A stretch of 37,621 bases of DNA from Chloroflexota bacterium (GTDB lineage: Bacteria > Chloroflexota > Dehalococcoidia > Dehalococcoidales > RBG-16-60-22), in contig JACZSH010000001.1 in the NCBI GenBank assembly GCA_022574315.1, positions 1 to 37,621 on the forward strand. The letters are read 5' to 3'. The position numbers and the translations under genes were made by a program. Below the pieces are notes generated by a model, which made no database searches, was not told the origin of the DNA, and saw only the letters and a list, made by a program, of their open reading frames with translations. Positions 25,202 to 33,151 of this stretch are shown in pieces; within the stretch, counting starts at the first letter, position 1, and each line of letters opens with the position of its first letter.

Positions 25202-25351
25202 ATGGAAAATACGGGATTTTTACTTGCGGCTTTCAGTATCGTCTGGGCGGTCGTCTTCGGTTACATCCTTCTCATGGTTAACCGCCAGCGCAAACTCCGG
25301 ATAGAAATCGCCTCACTGAAAGCAACATTGAAGGAAAAAGGAATAGAATAG
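25202..25351 (+). CDS. ccmD: CcmD-like small membrane protein
   Basis: A 49-residue reading frame starts at ATG 25202 after GAAAGGAGAAG. It has one membrane helix (GFLLAAFSIVWAVVFGYILL) followed by a basic helix (NRQRKLRIEIASLKATLKEKG), the size and layout of CcmD, which helps release heme-bound CcmE from CcmABC. It follows ccmC by 30 bases, the usual place for ccmD. Sequence identity to known CcmD is too short to be decisive, so the call relies on layout and context. Confidence 0.75.
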   Translation: MENTGFLLAAFSIVWAVVFGYILLMVNRQRKLRIEIASLKATLKEKGIE

Positions 25352-25367
25352 GCCCCGGGGGTTCCCC

Positions 25368-25955
25368 GTGACGGCTGGCGCCCTGGCTCTGGCCGGCCGC
25401 CATCATTTTATAGCGCCGCCGGCGGGTACGGAAAAGGTCAGGATGAGGATAAAAAAATCACAAGACCTTTCCATCAGTATCCTCGATGAGATAAACAAGC
25501 TGATTTATGAACTTCGCCCCTCACTCCTTGACGATTTGGGACTGGTGGCGGCGGCACGCTGGCTGGCGGGAAACAACCTGGAGACCGCCGGGATAAAAGT
25601 GGATTTTAAGACGGTCGGCAAGGAGAAGCGGTTACCATCTCAACTGGAAACAACCCTCTTCAGGGTCATCCAGGAAGCGGTGACCAATATCACCCGGCAT
25701 GCCGGCGCCAAAAACACCAGTATCAGCTTACAGTTCAAGCGGAGCCTGATCCGGGTCAGTATCAAGGATGACGGTAAAGGCTTTGACGTCGAGGAAGCGA
25801 TAACTTCTAGAGACCGCCCCCGGGGACTGGGCTTACTCGGTATGAAAGAGAGAGTTGAACTGGCGAAAGGTACTTTAAGCATACGTTCACGGGCCGGTTA
25901 CGGGACGCAGATCAGCATTGAAATTCCGTTAAAACAGGCAGTCGATAACTGGTGA
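25368..25955 (+). pseudogene. N-terminally truncated NarL/DegS-type sensor histidine kinase
   Basis: The frame (GTG at 25368, or ATG at 25443) encodes only the back part of a HisKA_3-type kinase: ILDEINKLIYELRPSLLDDLGLVAAARWL (end of the dimerization helix pair) and a full HATPase domain with FRVIQEAVTNITRHAGA, DDGKGFD and GLGLLGMKERVE. The phosphoacceptor His box and any sensor domain should lie just upstream, where the sequence instead becomes unrelated 16 bases after ccmD. No response regulator follows. It is either a decayed kinase or a free-standing ATPase domain; decay by 5' loss is more likely. It ends the plus-strand run and faces larA. Confidence 0.65.
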
Positions 25956-26025
25956 AAATACCCCTATCTCCGGTGCCCCACCCGCCGGTCAGGTTAGCGC
26001 CATAGACGTCTACCCGGATTCTCTC

Positions 26026-27285
26026 TTATGCCCACGCCTCAGGAAAATACTGGATAGTCGCGTCTGGAATTACGGCCACCTTTGCCTTCTCTCCGTATTC
26101 GCTCCGGAGTTTATGAATCACCTCCGGCCACGCCTTTGCCCAGTTAATCATGTCGGGCGGCGCCAGCCAGTCGGCGCCCACCCGGTCGGCGTACTGGGCA
26201 AGCACCGTCAGACGCTTTGTGCCGGCGGGTAGTCCGGTAGGCACCCCCTCCGGACCTTTCGTTTTCCAGCCCCGGCCGCCAAACTTCTTACCGAAACTCC
26301 GCAGCAGGTAGTGGTGTATCTGGCCTTCCGGGGTAATGGCGATAACCACCATATCGCCGCCCGTCTTGGGCAGCATCGGCGAGGCTACCATCGGCGCCAG
26401 CAACATCTCGTTTGCCTTGGAGAAGCAGTTAGCGATGACGATGTCCGCATCACGCACCATGGCTGTCTCGTAATGCTTTCTGGCCAGTTTTACCCCCTCC
26501 GTGAATTCGGCCAGCGGGTCACCCACGAACAGGGCGGTTACTTGTCTCTTTAAGTTAAGGATGGCGTCCACCTTAATATCCAATCCGGCCAATTGGGCGG
26601 TCTCGATGATATCCTGCATCAGGTCGTTTTTGGCCAGTTCTCCGGCGTGTACATCGGGAGAGCGCCCCAGCCGGCCATGGTTAGCGTCTATCGTATCCAT
26701 GGCAGCGACCCCGGGCATGATTATCTTGCACCCGCCGCCAAAACCGAATGGGTGCGGGACGATGGCGCCGATGCCGATGGTAAGGTCGCAGGCCATGAAC
26801 TCGCTGTTAATGGCGACTGGTGTCCCGTAACTGGTCTTACCGATTGGTGTGCAGTTCTCGTACGGGTTGTGGTTGTAGACCATGAACCGGTCCATAACGT
26901 CCTCCCCCAGCTTCTTCCTGAAGTCAATACCGTTCATCGTCCCGTGCGCCCCGATGGCGGCAATGAAGCGTATGTTATCATCCGGAATGCCCGCCGACGC
27001 CAGTTCCTCCAGGATAAAGGGTATCAGGTCGGCGCTCGGTGTTGGTCGAGACATGTCATCAAAAAGTATGGCCACTTCTTGCTTCCCCTCGGCCATTTCC
27101 CTTATCGTCCGGGTGCCGATAGGGTTGGCGAAGGCTTGCCTGATACCAGCCTCGTTCAGTGGCGGCGCATCCTGTCCTTTCATCTTGCAGACGGTTACGT
27201 CCCACGATTCGGGAAAGTCCAGTTCAAGTTCTTCATCACCGTACCAGGCCAGTATTGGTATGGTTACCTTTTTCGTATGGCTCAC
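26026..27285 (-). CDS. larA: LarA-like nickel-pincer racemase/epimerase family protein
   Basis: The 419-residue protein starts at GTG with AGAGAGG seven bases upstream. It matches the lactate racemase LarA fold: R80 in DDMSRPTP, H114 in GAHGTMN, H178 and K187 in VPHPFGFGGGCKIIMPG, and H203 in DANHG correspond to catalytic and cofactor-binding residues, K187 being the expected attachment site of the nickel pincer nucleotide. LarA homologs racemize various 2-hydroxy acids. The cofactor genes larB, larC and larE are not in the window. It is downstream of a class III aminotransferase in the same operon, so its substrate may be a hydroxy acid formed from the keto product of transamination. That substrate is inference. 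Confidence 0.85.
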   Translation of the reverse strand: MSHTKKVTIPILAWYGDEELELDFPESWDVTVCKMKGQDAPPLNEAGIRQAFANPIGTRTIREMAEGKQEVAILFDDMSRPTPSADLIPFILEELASAGIPDDNIRFIAAIGAHGTMNGIDFRKKLGEDVMDRFMVYNHNPYENCTPIGKTSYGTPVAINSEFMACDLTIGIGAIVPHPFGFGGGCKIIMPGVAAMDTIDANHGRLGRSPDVHAGELAKNDLMQDIIETAQLAGLDIKVDAILNLKRQVTALFVGDPLAEFTEGVKLARKHYETAMVRDADIVIANCFSKANEMLLAPMVASPMLPKTGGDMVVIAITPEGQIHHYLLRSFGKKFGGRGWKTKGPEGVPTGLPAGTKRLTVLAQYADRVGADWLAPPDMINWAKAWPEVIHKLRSEYGEKAKVAVIPDATIQYFPEAWA

Positions 27286-27375
27286 TTTCTTACCTCTCTA
27301 ATCTGTAATTCACTCCGCTCACTCCGTATCCGGTGTTTTATTTTTGTCTTTCTCCGCCAGGTAGTCCGAAGCGCG

Positions 27376-28743
27376 CTATAAAAATTCTTTTTCAAAATCG
27401 CCCAGCGCGTCATCCAGCATATCGAAGGCGGCGTCAATCTCGCCTTCGGTGATGATAAAAGGCGGCGAGACCAGGAAAGTGTCTCCTCTCACCCCATTAT
27501 CCACCCCGGTGGTCGGGTAACCCATGCACCCCTTGTCCATCGCTATCCGCTGGAAGCGGTTGGCCGCTCTTAGTGTCGGGTCGAAAGGCTCCTTCGTCGC
27601 CTTATCCTTCACCAGTTCGATGCCCATGAGCAGTCCCTTGCCCCGGATATCTCCTACCACCGGGTGTCCGGACAGCTTCTCTCTGCCTTTTTTAAAGAAG
27701 TATTCTCCCAGCCGGGCGCTGCGTTCCACCAGCCCTTCCTTTTCGATGATGTCGATTACGGTCAGGCAGGCTGTCGCCGATACCGGGTTGCCCTCCATGG
27801 TGAAACCGTGGATAAAGCTGGCCCCTTTCTCGGTGAACACTTCCCCTATTTTCCGGTCGATAATCGCCACCGCCATCGGCGTGTAGCCGCCGGTCATTCC
27901 CTTGGCTGAGGTGATGATGTCCGGTTGTACTCCCCAGTGCTCGATGCCGAACCACTTGCCGGTACGGCCGAAACCGCAGATAATCTCGTCGTCGATGAAA
28001 AGGACGTCGTGTTTATCGCAGATTTCTCTTATCATCGGATAGTACTCCGGCACCGGGACCATGCAGGCGGTGCCCGCACCGCCGATAGATTCGGCGATAA
28101 AGGCGGAAACGTACTGGGCGCCGACCTGGTTGATAATCTCGTCCAGGGCGCGGGCGCAGCGGATTTCACAACCGGGATAGGTCGTATCGTAAGGGCAGCG
28201 GTAGCAAAGCGGCGAGCCTATCTTCGGCCACTGGTGCAGCAGAGGGTTGAACTTGAGGCGGCGTCCGGTGTGCCCGGACGCGGATAGCGCCCCCAGCGTC
28301 ATACCGTGGTAACTTTGCCATCGTGATATCACCATGTGTTTCTCCGGGTTCCCGTTCTCCACGTGGTACTGGCGGGCAACTTTTATGGCGGTCTCGTTGG
28401 CCTCTGAGCCGCTGTTACAAAACTGGCACATGGTCAGGTTGGATGGGGAAACCTCGATGATTCGCTCGGCCAGAGCCAGCAAAGGCTCATTCAGCCAGAA
28501 ACCGCGAAAGAAAAAAGAGACCTTCTTCATCTGTTCCATCATGGCGTCTCTTACTCTCGGGTCGCCGTGTCCGATGGAGACCACGTGCGGGCCGCCGCTG
28601 AAATCAAGATATCTTTTACCTTCCTGGTCGAAAAGATAGACTCCTTCGCCGTGGTCGCAAATCACCTGCGGCAGCAGCGGACCGTGCACCGTGCCGAAAA
28701 CGTTGCCGGCTTTCTGCTGGGCGGCTTCTAACCGGTCTGGCAT
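27376..28743 (-). CDS. Class III PLP aminotransferase 1 of the methylamine-like locus
   Basis: The 455-residue enzyme shows the class III layout: CQFCNSGSEANETAIKVARQYH, SRWQSYHGMTLGALSASGH, the PLP aspartate in VLFIDDEIICGFGRTGKWFG (D252) and the PLP lysine K281 in TSAKGMTGGYTPM. A cysteine-rich stretch CYRCPYDTTYPGCEIRC (180-196) is shared with the other two aminotransferases here. Family members act on beta- or omega-amino groups, or as racemases and mutases, so the substrate is open. It is a close paralog of the enzyme at 31175-32542, which points the other way. A GAGGTGGAGA site precedes the ATG, and larA follows after 90 bases. Confidence 0.9.
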   Translation of the reverse strand: MPDRLEAAQQKAGNVFGTVHGPLLPQVICDHGEGVYLFDQEGKRYLDFSGGPHVVSIGHGDPRVRDAMMEQMKKVSFFFRGFWLNEPLLALAERIIEVSPSNLTMCQFCNSGSEANETAIKVARQYHVENGNPEKHMVISRWQSYHGMTLGALSASGHTGRRLKFNPLLHQWPKIGSPLCYRCPYDTTYPGCEIRCARALDEIINQVGAQYVSAFIAESIGGAGTACMVPVPEYYPMIREICDKHDVLFIDDEIICGFGRTGKWFGIEHWGVQPDIITSAKGMTGGYTPMAVAIIDRKIGEVFTEKGASFIHGFTMEGNPVSATACLTVIDIIEKEGLVERSARLGEYFFKKGREKLSGHPVVGDIRGKGLLMGIELVKDKATKEPFDPTLRAANRFQRIAMDKGCMGYPTTGVDNGVRGDTFLVSPPFIITEGEIDAAFDMLDDALGDFEKEFL

Positions 28744-28890
28744 CCTGTCTCCACCTCGCTGTTAATTATTTCCCGTTTACGCTGGAACCTGTGATACCAT
28801 AGACATAATGGCTGTTTTCTTAAGTCGGGTAAATGCCCGGCGGCTAATGCTGCCGGCAGGCACCGGTCTCAACGGTAGTCCTACCGCCGA

Positions 28891-28948
28891 TATTAAGATA
28901 ATGGCCGTAAGTTGTCAACTATTAAGATAATGGCCGTAAGTTGTCAAC
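28891..28948 (-). promoter_or_regulatory. Exact 29-bp tandem duplication carrying two copies of a minus-strand promoter
   Basis: Positions 28891-28919 and 28920-28948 are identical. Read on the minus strand, each unit contains TTGACA, a 17-base spacer and a TAATAN -10 box: -35 at 28918-28913 with TAATAT at 28895-28890, and -35 at 28947-28942 with TAATAG at 28924-28919. The downstream start (near 28883) would give a leader of about 140 bases before aminotransferase 1. The units could also be paired operator sites. The remaining bases between 28744 and 29043 hold no gene. Confidence 0.6.
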
Positions 28949-28991
28949 CTGACACCGGCGGTTTTAATATGTTTGTTGTTCTGATTTTCAA

Positions 28992-29020
28992 TTGACTGGC
29001 CGTTTGCCTTCTGATAACAT
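28992..29020 (+). promoter_or_regulatory. Predicted promoter of the corrinoid protein-MtmB operon
   Basis: TTGACT (28992-28997), 17 bases and TAACAT (29015-29020) lie just ahead of the corrinoid gene. The start near 29027 leaves a leader of under 20 bases that contains AAGGAGGG six bases before the ATG. The duplicated minus-strand promoter lies about 50 bases upstream, so both operons could answer to one regulator. Confidence 0.55.
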
Positions 29021-29043
29021 GTACAACGGATAAGGAGGGATAG

Positions 29044-29700
29044 ATGGCAGCAGAGAGTAAATATGAGCGATTAAGTGAAGCGATAATAGAGGGGGACGGC
29101 GGCAAGACGTTAGCTGCCATTGAGGAAGCGTTACAGGGAGGCATGGCGCCGGGGGAGGTTATCGAAAAAGGGCTGACCCCGGGGATGAAAGAAGTCGGGG
29201 AACGGTTTGCCCGCTATGAGATATACCTGCCGGAGATGATGATGGCCGGGGAGGCCTGGGAGCAGGCGATGAAGGTACTGGAGCCGAAGCTGCTGGCCGC
29301 CGGCGGGGAGAAAAAGAAAGCCGGCCGGGTGGTCATCGGCACGGTCAGTGGTGACGTGCACTCGATAGGCAAAAACATCGTGGCGGCGATGTTAAAGATG
29401 AACGGGTTTGAGGTATTTGACATTGGCATCGACGTGGCGTCGTCGGTATTTGTCACCCGGGCTGAGGAGGTAGGGGCGGACATTATTGCCGCCTCGGCGC
29501 TGATGAGCACCACCATGCCGCAGCAGCGAGACATTATCGAGCACCTGGAAGCCCGTGGAGTGCGTGACAAGTACACATTTCTGGTGGGCGGTGGTTCCAC
29601 CAGTCAGGAGTGGGCGGACAGCATCGGCGCTGATGGCTACGGGCGGACGGCGGGAGACGCGGCGGCATTGGCCTTGAAAGTGATGGCGGGTAAGAGTTAA
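29044..29700 (+). CDS. Corrinoid (B12-binding) methyltransferase protein, MtmC/MtbC/MttC family
   Basis: The 218-residue protein has a helical cap domain (about 1-90, YERLSEAIIEGD...GMKEVGERFARYEIYLPEMMMAGEAW) and a B12-binding Rossmann domain with GTVSGDVHSIGKNIVAAML, in which H106 of D-x-H-x-x-G is the lower cobalt ligand, plus a later GGGSTS. It carries the methyl group as methyl-cob(III)amide between a substrate methyltransferase and a second methyltransferase. It lies 53 bases ahead of an MtmB-family gene, its likely partner. Codons end more often in G/A than in the aminotransferase genes nearby. Neither the reactivating ATPase (RamA) nor an MtbA-type acceptor enzyme is visible. Confidence 0.93.
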   Translation: MAAESKYERLSEAIIEGDGGKTLAAIEEALQGGMAPGEVIEKGLTPGMKEVGERFARYEIYLPEMMMAGEAWEQAMKVLEPKLLAAGGEKKKAGRVVIGTVSGDVHSIGKNIVAAMLKMNGFEVFDIGIDVASSVFVTRAEEVGADIIAASALMSTTMPQQRDIIEHLEARGVRDKYTFLVGGGSTSQEWADSIGADGYGRTAGDAAALALKVMAGKS

Positions 29701-29751
29701 AGGAGAGACTTAAAAGTGGTGGCGGGTACAAAGTTAAAGGAGAGATATATA
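29680..29751 (+). repeat. Imperfect tandem repeat across the end of the corrinoid gene and the mtmB-like leader
   Basis: A unit beginning GTGATGGCGGGTAAGAG (29680) and containing GTTAAAGGAGAGA recurs 36 bases later as GTGGTGGCGGGTACAAA (29716) with the same GTTAAAGGAGAGA. The second copy supplies the ribosome site of the mtmB-like gene. A third copy of the same sequence is found at 34947-34977 ahead of the second mtmB-like gene. Confidence 0.7.
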
Positions 29752-29752
29752 G

Positions 29753-31141
29753 ATGCTTAGTTTTGCGGCGGTAGTTGACCGCGCTTTAAGCGGGCCGATA
29801 TGCACGGAGCGGGATTTTGAGTTGGGGATTTTTGTGCCCAACCTGCGCCGGGTAGTTGAGAAATATGATATTAAGTATGACCCGCAGAATCCGGTACCGG
29901 CGGACGATGATTTAGCCGACCGGGTATGGGAGGCAGGGCTGGAGTTCCTCACCGAGACGGGTGTTTACTGCACGGATACGGAGCGGCGGATACTGTTCAC
30001 GAGGGAAGAGATAGAGGGGGCGTTAGCCTTCGGGCCCCGTGGCAACACCTTTGGTGAAGGTAAAGACGCCAAAGTAATGCCCCGTCGTCGTCCTGAAGAC
30101 GAGACTCCGCCCTGGTGCTCGGTGGGCCCCACTTCCTCCCCCCTCTCCAGCGAACAGATTTACCTCAGCATCGTCAAGGCTCACGCCGAGAACCCGCTGG
30201 GAAACTCCATTACCATTCCCTGCCTGACCATGGTGGACGGCCGGCAGATAGTGGCCGGCAGCCCCTTGGGCATAGAAGGCGCCATCCGGGCGGTGCTGCT
30301 GACTCGCGAGGCAATGCGCCGGGCCGGTCGACCCGGCATGCCCATCGTCAACGGCGTCACTACCGCCGCCAGGTCTCAGGAGCATATCGCCGCCCATCGC
30401 TTTGGCCTTCGCCAGTCTGATGCCATGGAGATAGGCACCACTCACGAGATGAAGATTGATTTCGATTCTTTGAACAAGATTGCCTTTTCGCTGGCCGCCG
30501 GCAGTCTCGTTTTTGCCGAGAACGGCGTTATCCTGGGTGGTCTCGCCGGCGGGCCGGCCGGTGTCGCCGTGGTCACCGCCGCTTACAATCCGGTGGATAT
30601 ATTAGTCCTGCGCGGCGCCGTCCAGCACCCCTTCCCCACCCACTTTGACCTTGGGGTAACTTCCACCCGGGACACCATCTGGCCGCGCAGCCTGGCCAAC
30701 CAGGCAATCACCCGTAACAGCTCCCTGCCGGTGGTCAACGTTGGCTACTCCGGGGCCGGCCCGATGACCAAGATGCTCTATTACGAGCACTCGGCATGGG
30801 TCATTGCCTCCGTCGTCTCCGGTGGCTCCATCGAGGTCGGCGCGTCGGCACGCGGCACGACCCTTGACTACACCAGTCCCATCGAACCACTCCTCGCTTC
30901 TGAGGTCGCCCATGCCGTGGCCGGGATGAGCCGTCCGGAAGCCAACAAGATAATCAATGTCCTCCTGGCTAAGTACGAGGACAACCTGCGCAACCCGCCT
31001 GCCGGCCAGCGTTACCAGGAATGCTTTGACGTGGCCAGCGGAACCCCCACCGCGGAATGCGCTGCGCTTTACCGCGAGGTCAAGCAGGAAATGGCGGATG
31101 AGTTCGGCCTGAAATTTAATCCTGTCTCGCCCTATGCGTAG
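29753..31141 (+). CDS. MtmB-family corrinoid-dependent methyltransferase without pyrrolysine, copy 1
   Basis: The 462 residues match monomethylamine methyltransferase MtmB (458 residues) end to end: VYCTDTERRI, FGEGKDAK, MRRAGRPGM, ENGVILGGLAGG and a C-terminal ANKIINVLLAKYEDN...YQECFDV. In methanogen MtmB a UAG codon encodes pyrrolysine at 202, just after AGRPGM. Here the same place is V199 (GTC, 30347-30349), and no internal TAG is present. E226 and E256 align with the active-site glutamates 229 and 259, while the glutamine at 333 is replaced (V330). The gene is therefore read with the standard code and should act on a methyl donor other than monomethylamine, with the corrinoid protein encoded just upstream as acceptor. 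Numbering for MtmB is from memory of the family. Confidence 0.85.
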   Translation: MLSFAAVVDRALSGPICTERDFELGIFVPNLRRVVEKYDIKYDPQNPVPADDDLADRVWEAGLEFLTETGVYCTDTERRILFTREEIEGALAFGPRGNTFGEGKDAKVMPRRRPEDETPPWCSVGPTSSPLSSEQIYLSIVKAHAENPLGNSITIPCLTMVDGRQIVAGSPLGIEGAIRAVLLTREAMRRAGRPGMPIVNGVTTAARSQEHIAAHRFGLRQSDAMEIGTTHEMKIDFDSLNKIAFSLAAGSLVFAENGVILGGLAGGPAGVAVVTAAYNPVDILVLRGAVQHPFPTHFDLGVTSTRDTIWPRSLANQAITRNSSLPVVNVGYSGAGPMTKMLYYEHSAWVIASVVSGGSIEVGASARGTTLDYTSPIEPLLASEVAHAVAGMSRPEANKIINVLLAKYEDNLRNPPAGQRYQECFDVASGTPTAECAALYREVKQEMADEFGLKFNPVSPYA

Positions 31142-31174
31142 TCAATAACTTATGCTGAAGGGATAATTTGAGCC

Positions 31175-32542
31175 ATGTCTGAGCGATTGGATGCCGCTAA
31201 AAAAGCGCGTACCAAAGTATTTGGTGTTTTATCCTCCCTGCCCGCCGAACGTATCTGCGACCACGGTGAAGGGGTTTACCTCTTTGACCAGGACGGCCGG
31301 CAGTACATTGATTTTTCCGGCAGTCCCATGGCCTGTTGTCTCGGGCATGGCGACCAGCGGATAACCCGCGCCGTCACCGAACAGATGCAGAAGGTAAGTC
31401 TCTGCTTCAACACCTACTGGATTAATGAACGTGAGGGAGAACTGGCCGAAAGAGTCCTCCGCCGTGCCCCGCGGAACATGGCGCGCTGCCAGTTTCTCAA
31501 CAGCGGCTCGGAAGCCACCGAATCGGCCATCAAGCTCGCCCGCCAGTACCACCTGGAAAACGGGCAGCCGGGAAAATACATGGTTATCTCCCGCTGGCAG
31601 AGTTATCACGGCATGACCCTGGGCGCGCTTTCCGTAACCGGATTTTCCAGCCGCCGGGATAAGTTTACTCCCCTCCTCCAATCCTGGCCCAAGATAGATG
31701 CGCCGCTTTGCTACCGCTGCCCCTACGATATGACCTATCCGGGCTGCGAAGTCCGCTGCGCCCGCGCCCTGGACGATATTATCAACCAGGTCGGCGCCCA
31801 GTACGTCTCCGCCTTTATCGCCGAACCAATCGGCGGCGCCGCCAGCGCCGCAATGGTGCCCGTGCCGGAGTATTATCCCCTGATAAGAGAAATCTGCGAT
31901 AAACACGACGTCCTGTTCATCGACGATGAGGTTATCTGCGGTTTCGGCCGCACCGGTAAATGGTTCGGCATCGACCACTGGGGGGTACAACCGGACATCA
32001 TCACCATGGCCAAAGGAATGACCGGCGCCTATACCCCCCTGGCTGCCATACTGGTTTCCGACCGTATCGTCGGCGTTTTTGAGCAGACCGGGGGCAAGTT
32101 CATCAATGCCTTTACCACCGCCGGAAATCCGGTTTCCTGCGCCGCCGGCATCGCCGTGGTCGATATTATAGAGAATGAAGGACTGGTCGAACGCAGTGCC
32201 CGGTTAGGTGAGTACCTGCACCGGCGTGCCCGGGAGAAGCTCTCTCATCACCCCGTGGTCGGTGATATTCGCGGCCGGGGTATGCTTATGGGAGTAGAGC
32301 TGGTCAGGGATAAGGCCACTAAGGAACCTTTTGACTCTTCCCTGCTGGCCGGTTCCCGCGTGCATCGTCTGGCTATGGAAAAAGGGTGTATGGTCTTCCC
32401 CACTTCCGGCTTTGTCCATGGCGTCCGGGGAGATGCCATCATGATGGCGCCGCCTTATATTATCACCGAGGCGCAGATTGACGCCGCTCTTGATATGGTA
32501 GACGAATCGCTGGCTGACTTCGCCCAAGAAATTGCCGGGTAA
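31175..32542 (+). CDS. Class III PLP aminotransferase 2 of the locus
   Basis: The 455-residue enzyme is a close paralog of the one at 27376-28743 and has equal length. It carries CQFLNSGSEATESAIKLARQYH, VLFIDDEVICGFGRTGKWFG, the PLP lysine in TMAKGMTGAYTPL and the cysteine stretch CYRCPYDMTYPGCEVRC. It begins 33 bases after the mtmB-like gene and is probably co-transcribed with it. Aligned differences concentrate near the substrate end (SPMACCLGHGDQRI against GPHVVSIGHGDPRV; FVHGVRGDAIMMAPP against VDNGVRGDTFLVSPP), suggesting that the two accept related but different amines. Confidence 0.9.
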   Translation: MSERLDAAKKARTKVFGVLSSLPAERICDHGEGVYLFDQDGRQYIDFSGSPMACCLGHGDQRITRAVTEQMQKVSLCFNTYWINEREGELAERVLRRAPRNMARCQFLNSGSEATESAIKLARQYHLENGQPGKYMVISRWQSYHGMTLGALSVTGFSSRRDKFTPLLQSWPKIDAPLCYRCPYDMTYPGCEVRCARALDDIINQVGAQYVSAFIAEPIGGAASAAMVPVPEYYPLIREICDKHDVLFIDDEVICGFGRTGKWFGIDHWGVQPDIITMAKGMTGAYTPLAAILVSDRIVGVFEQTGGKFINAFTTAGNPVSCAAGIAVVDIIENEGLVERSARLGEYLHRRAREKLSHHPVVGDIRGRGMLMGVELVRDKATKEPFDSSLLAGSRVHRLAMEKGCMVFPTSGFVHGVRGDAIMMAPPYIITEAQIDAALDMVDESLADFAQEIAG

Positions 32543-32552
32543 GTCTGGTTTC

Positions 32553-32579
32553 CAAAAGGGGGTTATCTCCCCGGTTTTA
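32553..32579. terminator. Bidirectional terminator between aminotransferase 2 and the Lrp gene
   Basis: AAAAGGGGG-TTATCT-CCCCGGTTTT forms a G/C stem flanked by A and T runs, so it can stop transcription from either side. It sits exactly between two convergent genes. Confidence 0.6.
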
Positions 32580-32591
32580 TCGCCGCTTCCG

Positions 32592-33071
32592 TTACGGAGT
32601 GGCTCCCATGTGATGGATTAATTCGATGGTATCCATCAGGCCGTCCCCTCCCTTGATGGTGTCCAGATTGACGAAGGTTTCCGTCCTCAGGATGCTGGGA
32701 ATAGCCGATATTTCCCGCTCGATAAACTGGGCCAGTTCCTCGGGCGATTTGGTAACCACGATAGCCATCAGGTCGTATCGGCCGGTGACAAAAGCCAGGT
32801 AGCAGATATGCTTATTCTTGGCCAGCTTTTCGGCAACTTGTCTCAGGTCCTCCATCTTGACCTGGATTCCCGCGATGCCGATAAAGCCATAACCCAGCTT
32901 TCGCATGTTTGGTACCGCCACTATCTTGATGAGGTTCTTACCCAGCAGGTTCTTTATCCTTTTCCGTATCGTGCCCTCAACGACTCCCATTTTCTTTGCC
33001 AGTTTAACGTAGCCCTCCCGGCCATTTTCCTGCAATTCAATAATTAATTTTCTGTCTAGGTCATCAATCAT
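32592..33071 (-). CDS. Lrp/AsnC-family transcriptional regulator
   Basis: The 159-residue protein has an N-terminal winged helix (IDDLDRKLIIELQENGREGYVKLAKKMGVVEGTIRKRIKNLL) and a C-terminal RAM/ACT-like effector domain (about 65-150, with FVTGRYDLMAIVVTKSPEELAQFIEREI). Such proteins sense amino acids and control their uptake or breakdown. It is read away from the third aminotransferase and sits between two parts of the locus, so it is the likely regulator of these genes. A GGAGAAG ribosome site precedes the ATG. Unlike the AhbA-AhbB fusion in the left arm, it has a single module and the normal Lrp length. Confidence 0.9.
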   Translation of the reverse strand: MIDDLDRKLIIELQENGREGYVKLAKKMGVVEGTIRKRIKNLLGKNLIKIVAVPNMRKLGYGFIGIAGIQVKMEDLRQVAEKLAKNKHICYLAFVTGRYDLMAIVVTKSPEELAQFIEREISAIPSILRTETFVNLDTIKGGDGLMDTIELIHHMGATP

Positions 33072-33100
33072 TATCTTCTCCCTGGTTCTTTCGAGTTTGG

Positions 33101-33129
33101 ATTATAGCAGGCACTCCCTTATAAGTCAA
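33101..33129 (-). promoter_or_regulatory. Strong predicted promoter of the Lrp gene
   Basis: On the minus strand, TTGACT (33129-33124), 17 bases and a perfect TATAAT (33106-33101) lie 30 bases ahead of the Lrp start codon. Transcription would start near 33094. Confidence 0.7.
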
Positions 33130-33136
33130 GAAAATA

Positions 33137-33151
33137 TTACGCATAACGTAA
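33137..33151. promoter_or_regulatory. Palindrome likely bound by the Lrp-type regulator
   Basis: TTACG-CATAA-CGTAA is a perfect inverted repeat in an A/T-rich flank, eight bases upstream of the -35 box of the Lrp gene. A further CGTAA half-site occurs at 33376-33380. Lrp proteins bind A/T-flanked palindromes of about this size. Elsewhere in the 33072-33553 gap, TTGACA (33358-33363) and TTGATA (33401-33406) may belong to a weak promoter for aminotransferase 3, but no good -10 box goes with either. Confidence 0.45.

Noticed and set aside
28891..28948. CRISPR-like repeats
   Set aside because: Only two units stand directly side by side, with no spacers and no cas genes.
31139..31155. TAG stop codons of both mtmB-like genes as possible pyrrolysine codons
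   Set aside because: Both proteins end at the same aligned point (VSPYA and VSPYL) at family length, read-through adds only a few residues in copy 1, and the internal pyrrolysine site is a valine codon.
32592..33071. Siroheme decarboxylase subunit instead of an Lrp regulator
   Set aside because: The protein is a single module with a normal Lrp effector domain and lacks the YERxHxxNLW and CYERxxNxLWxYNLF stretches of AhbA/AhbB.
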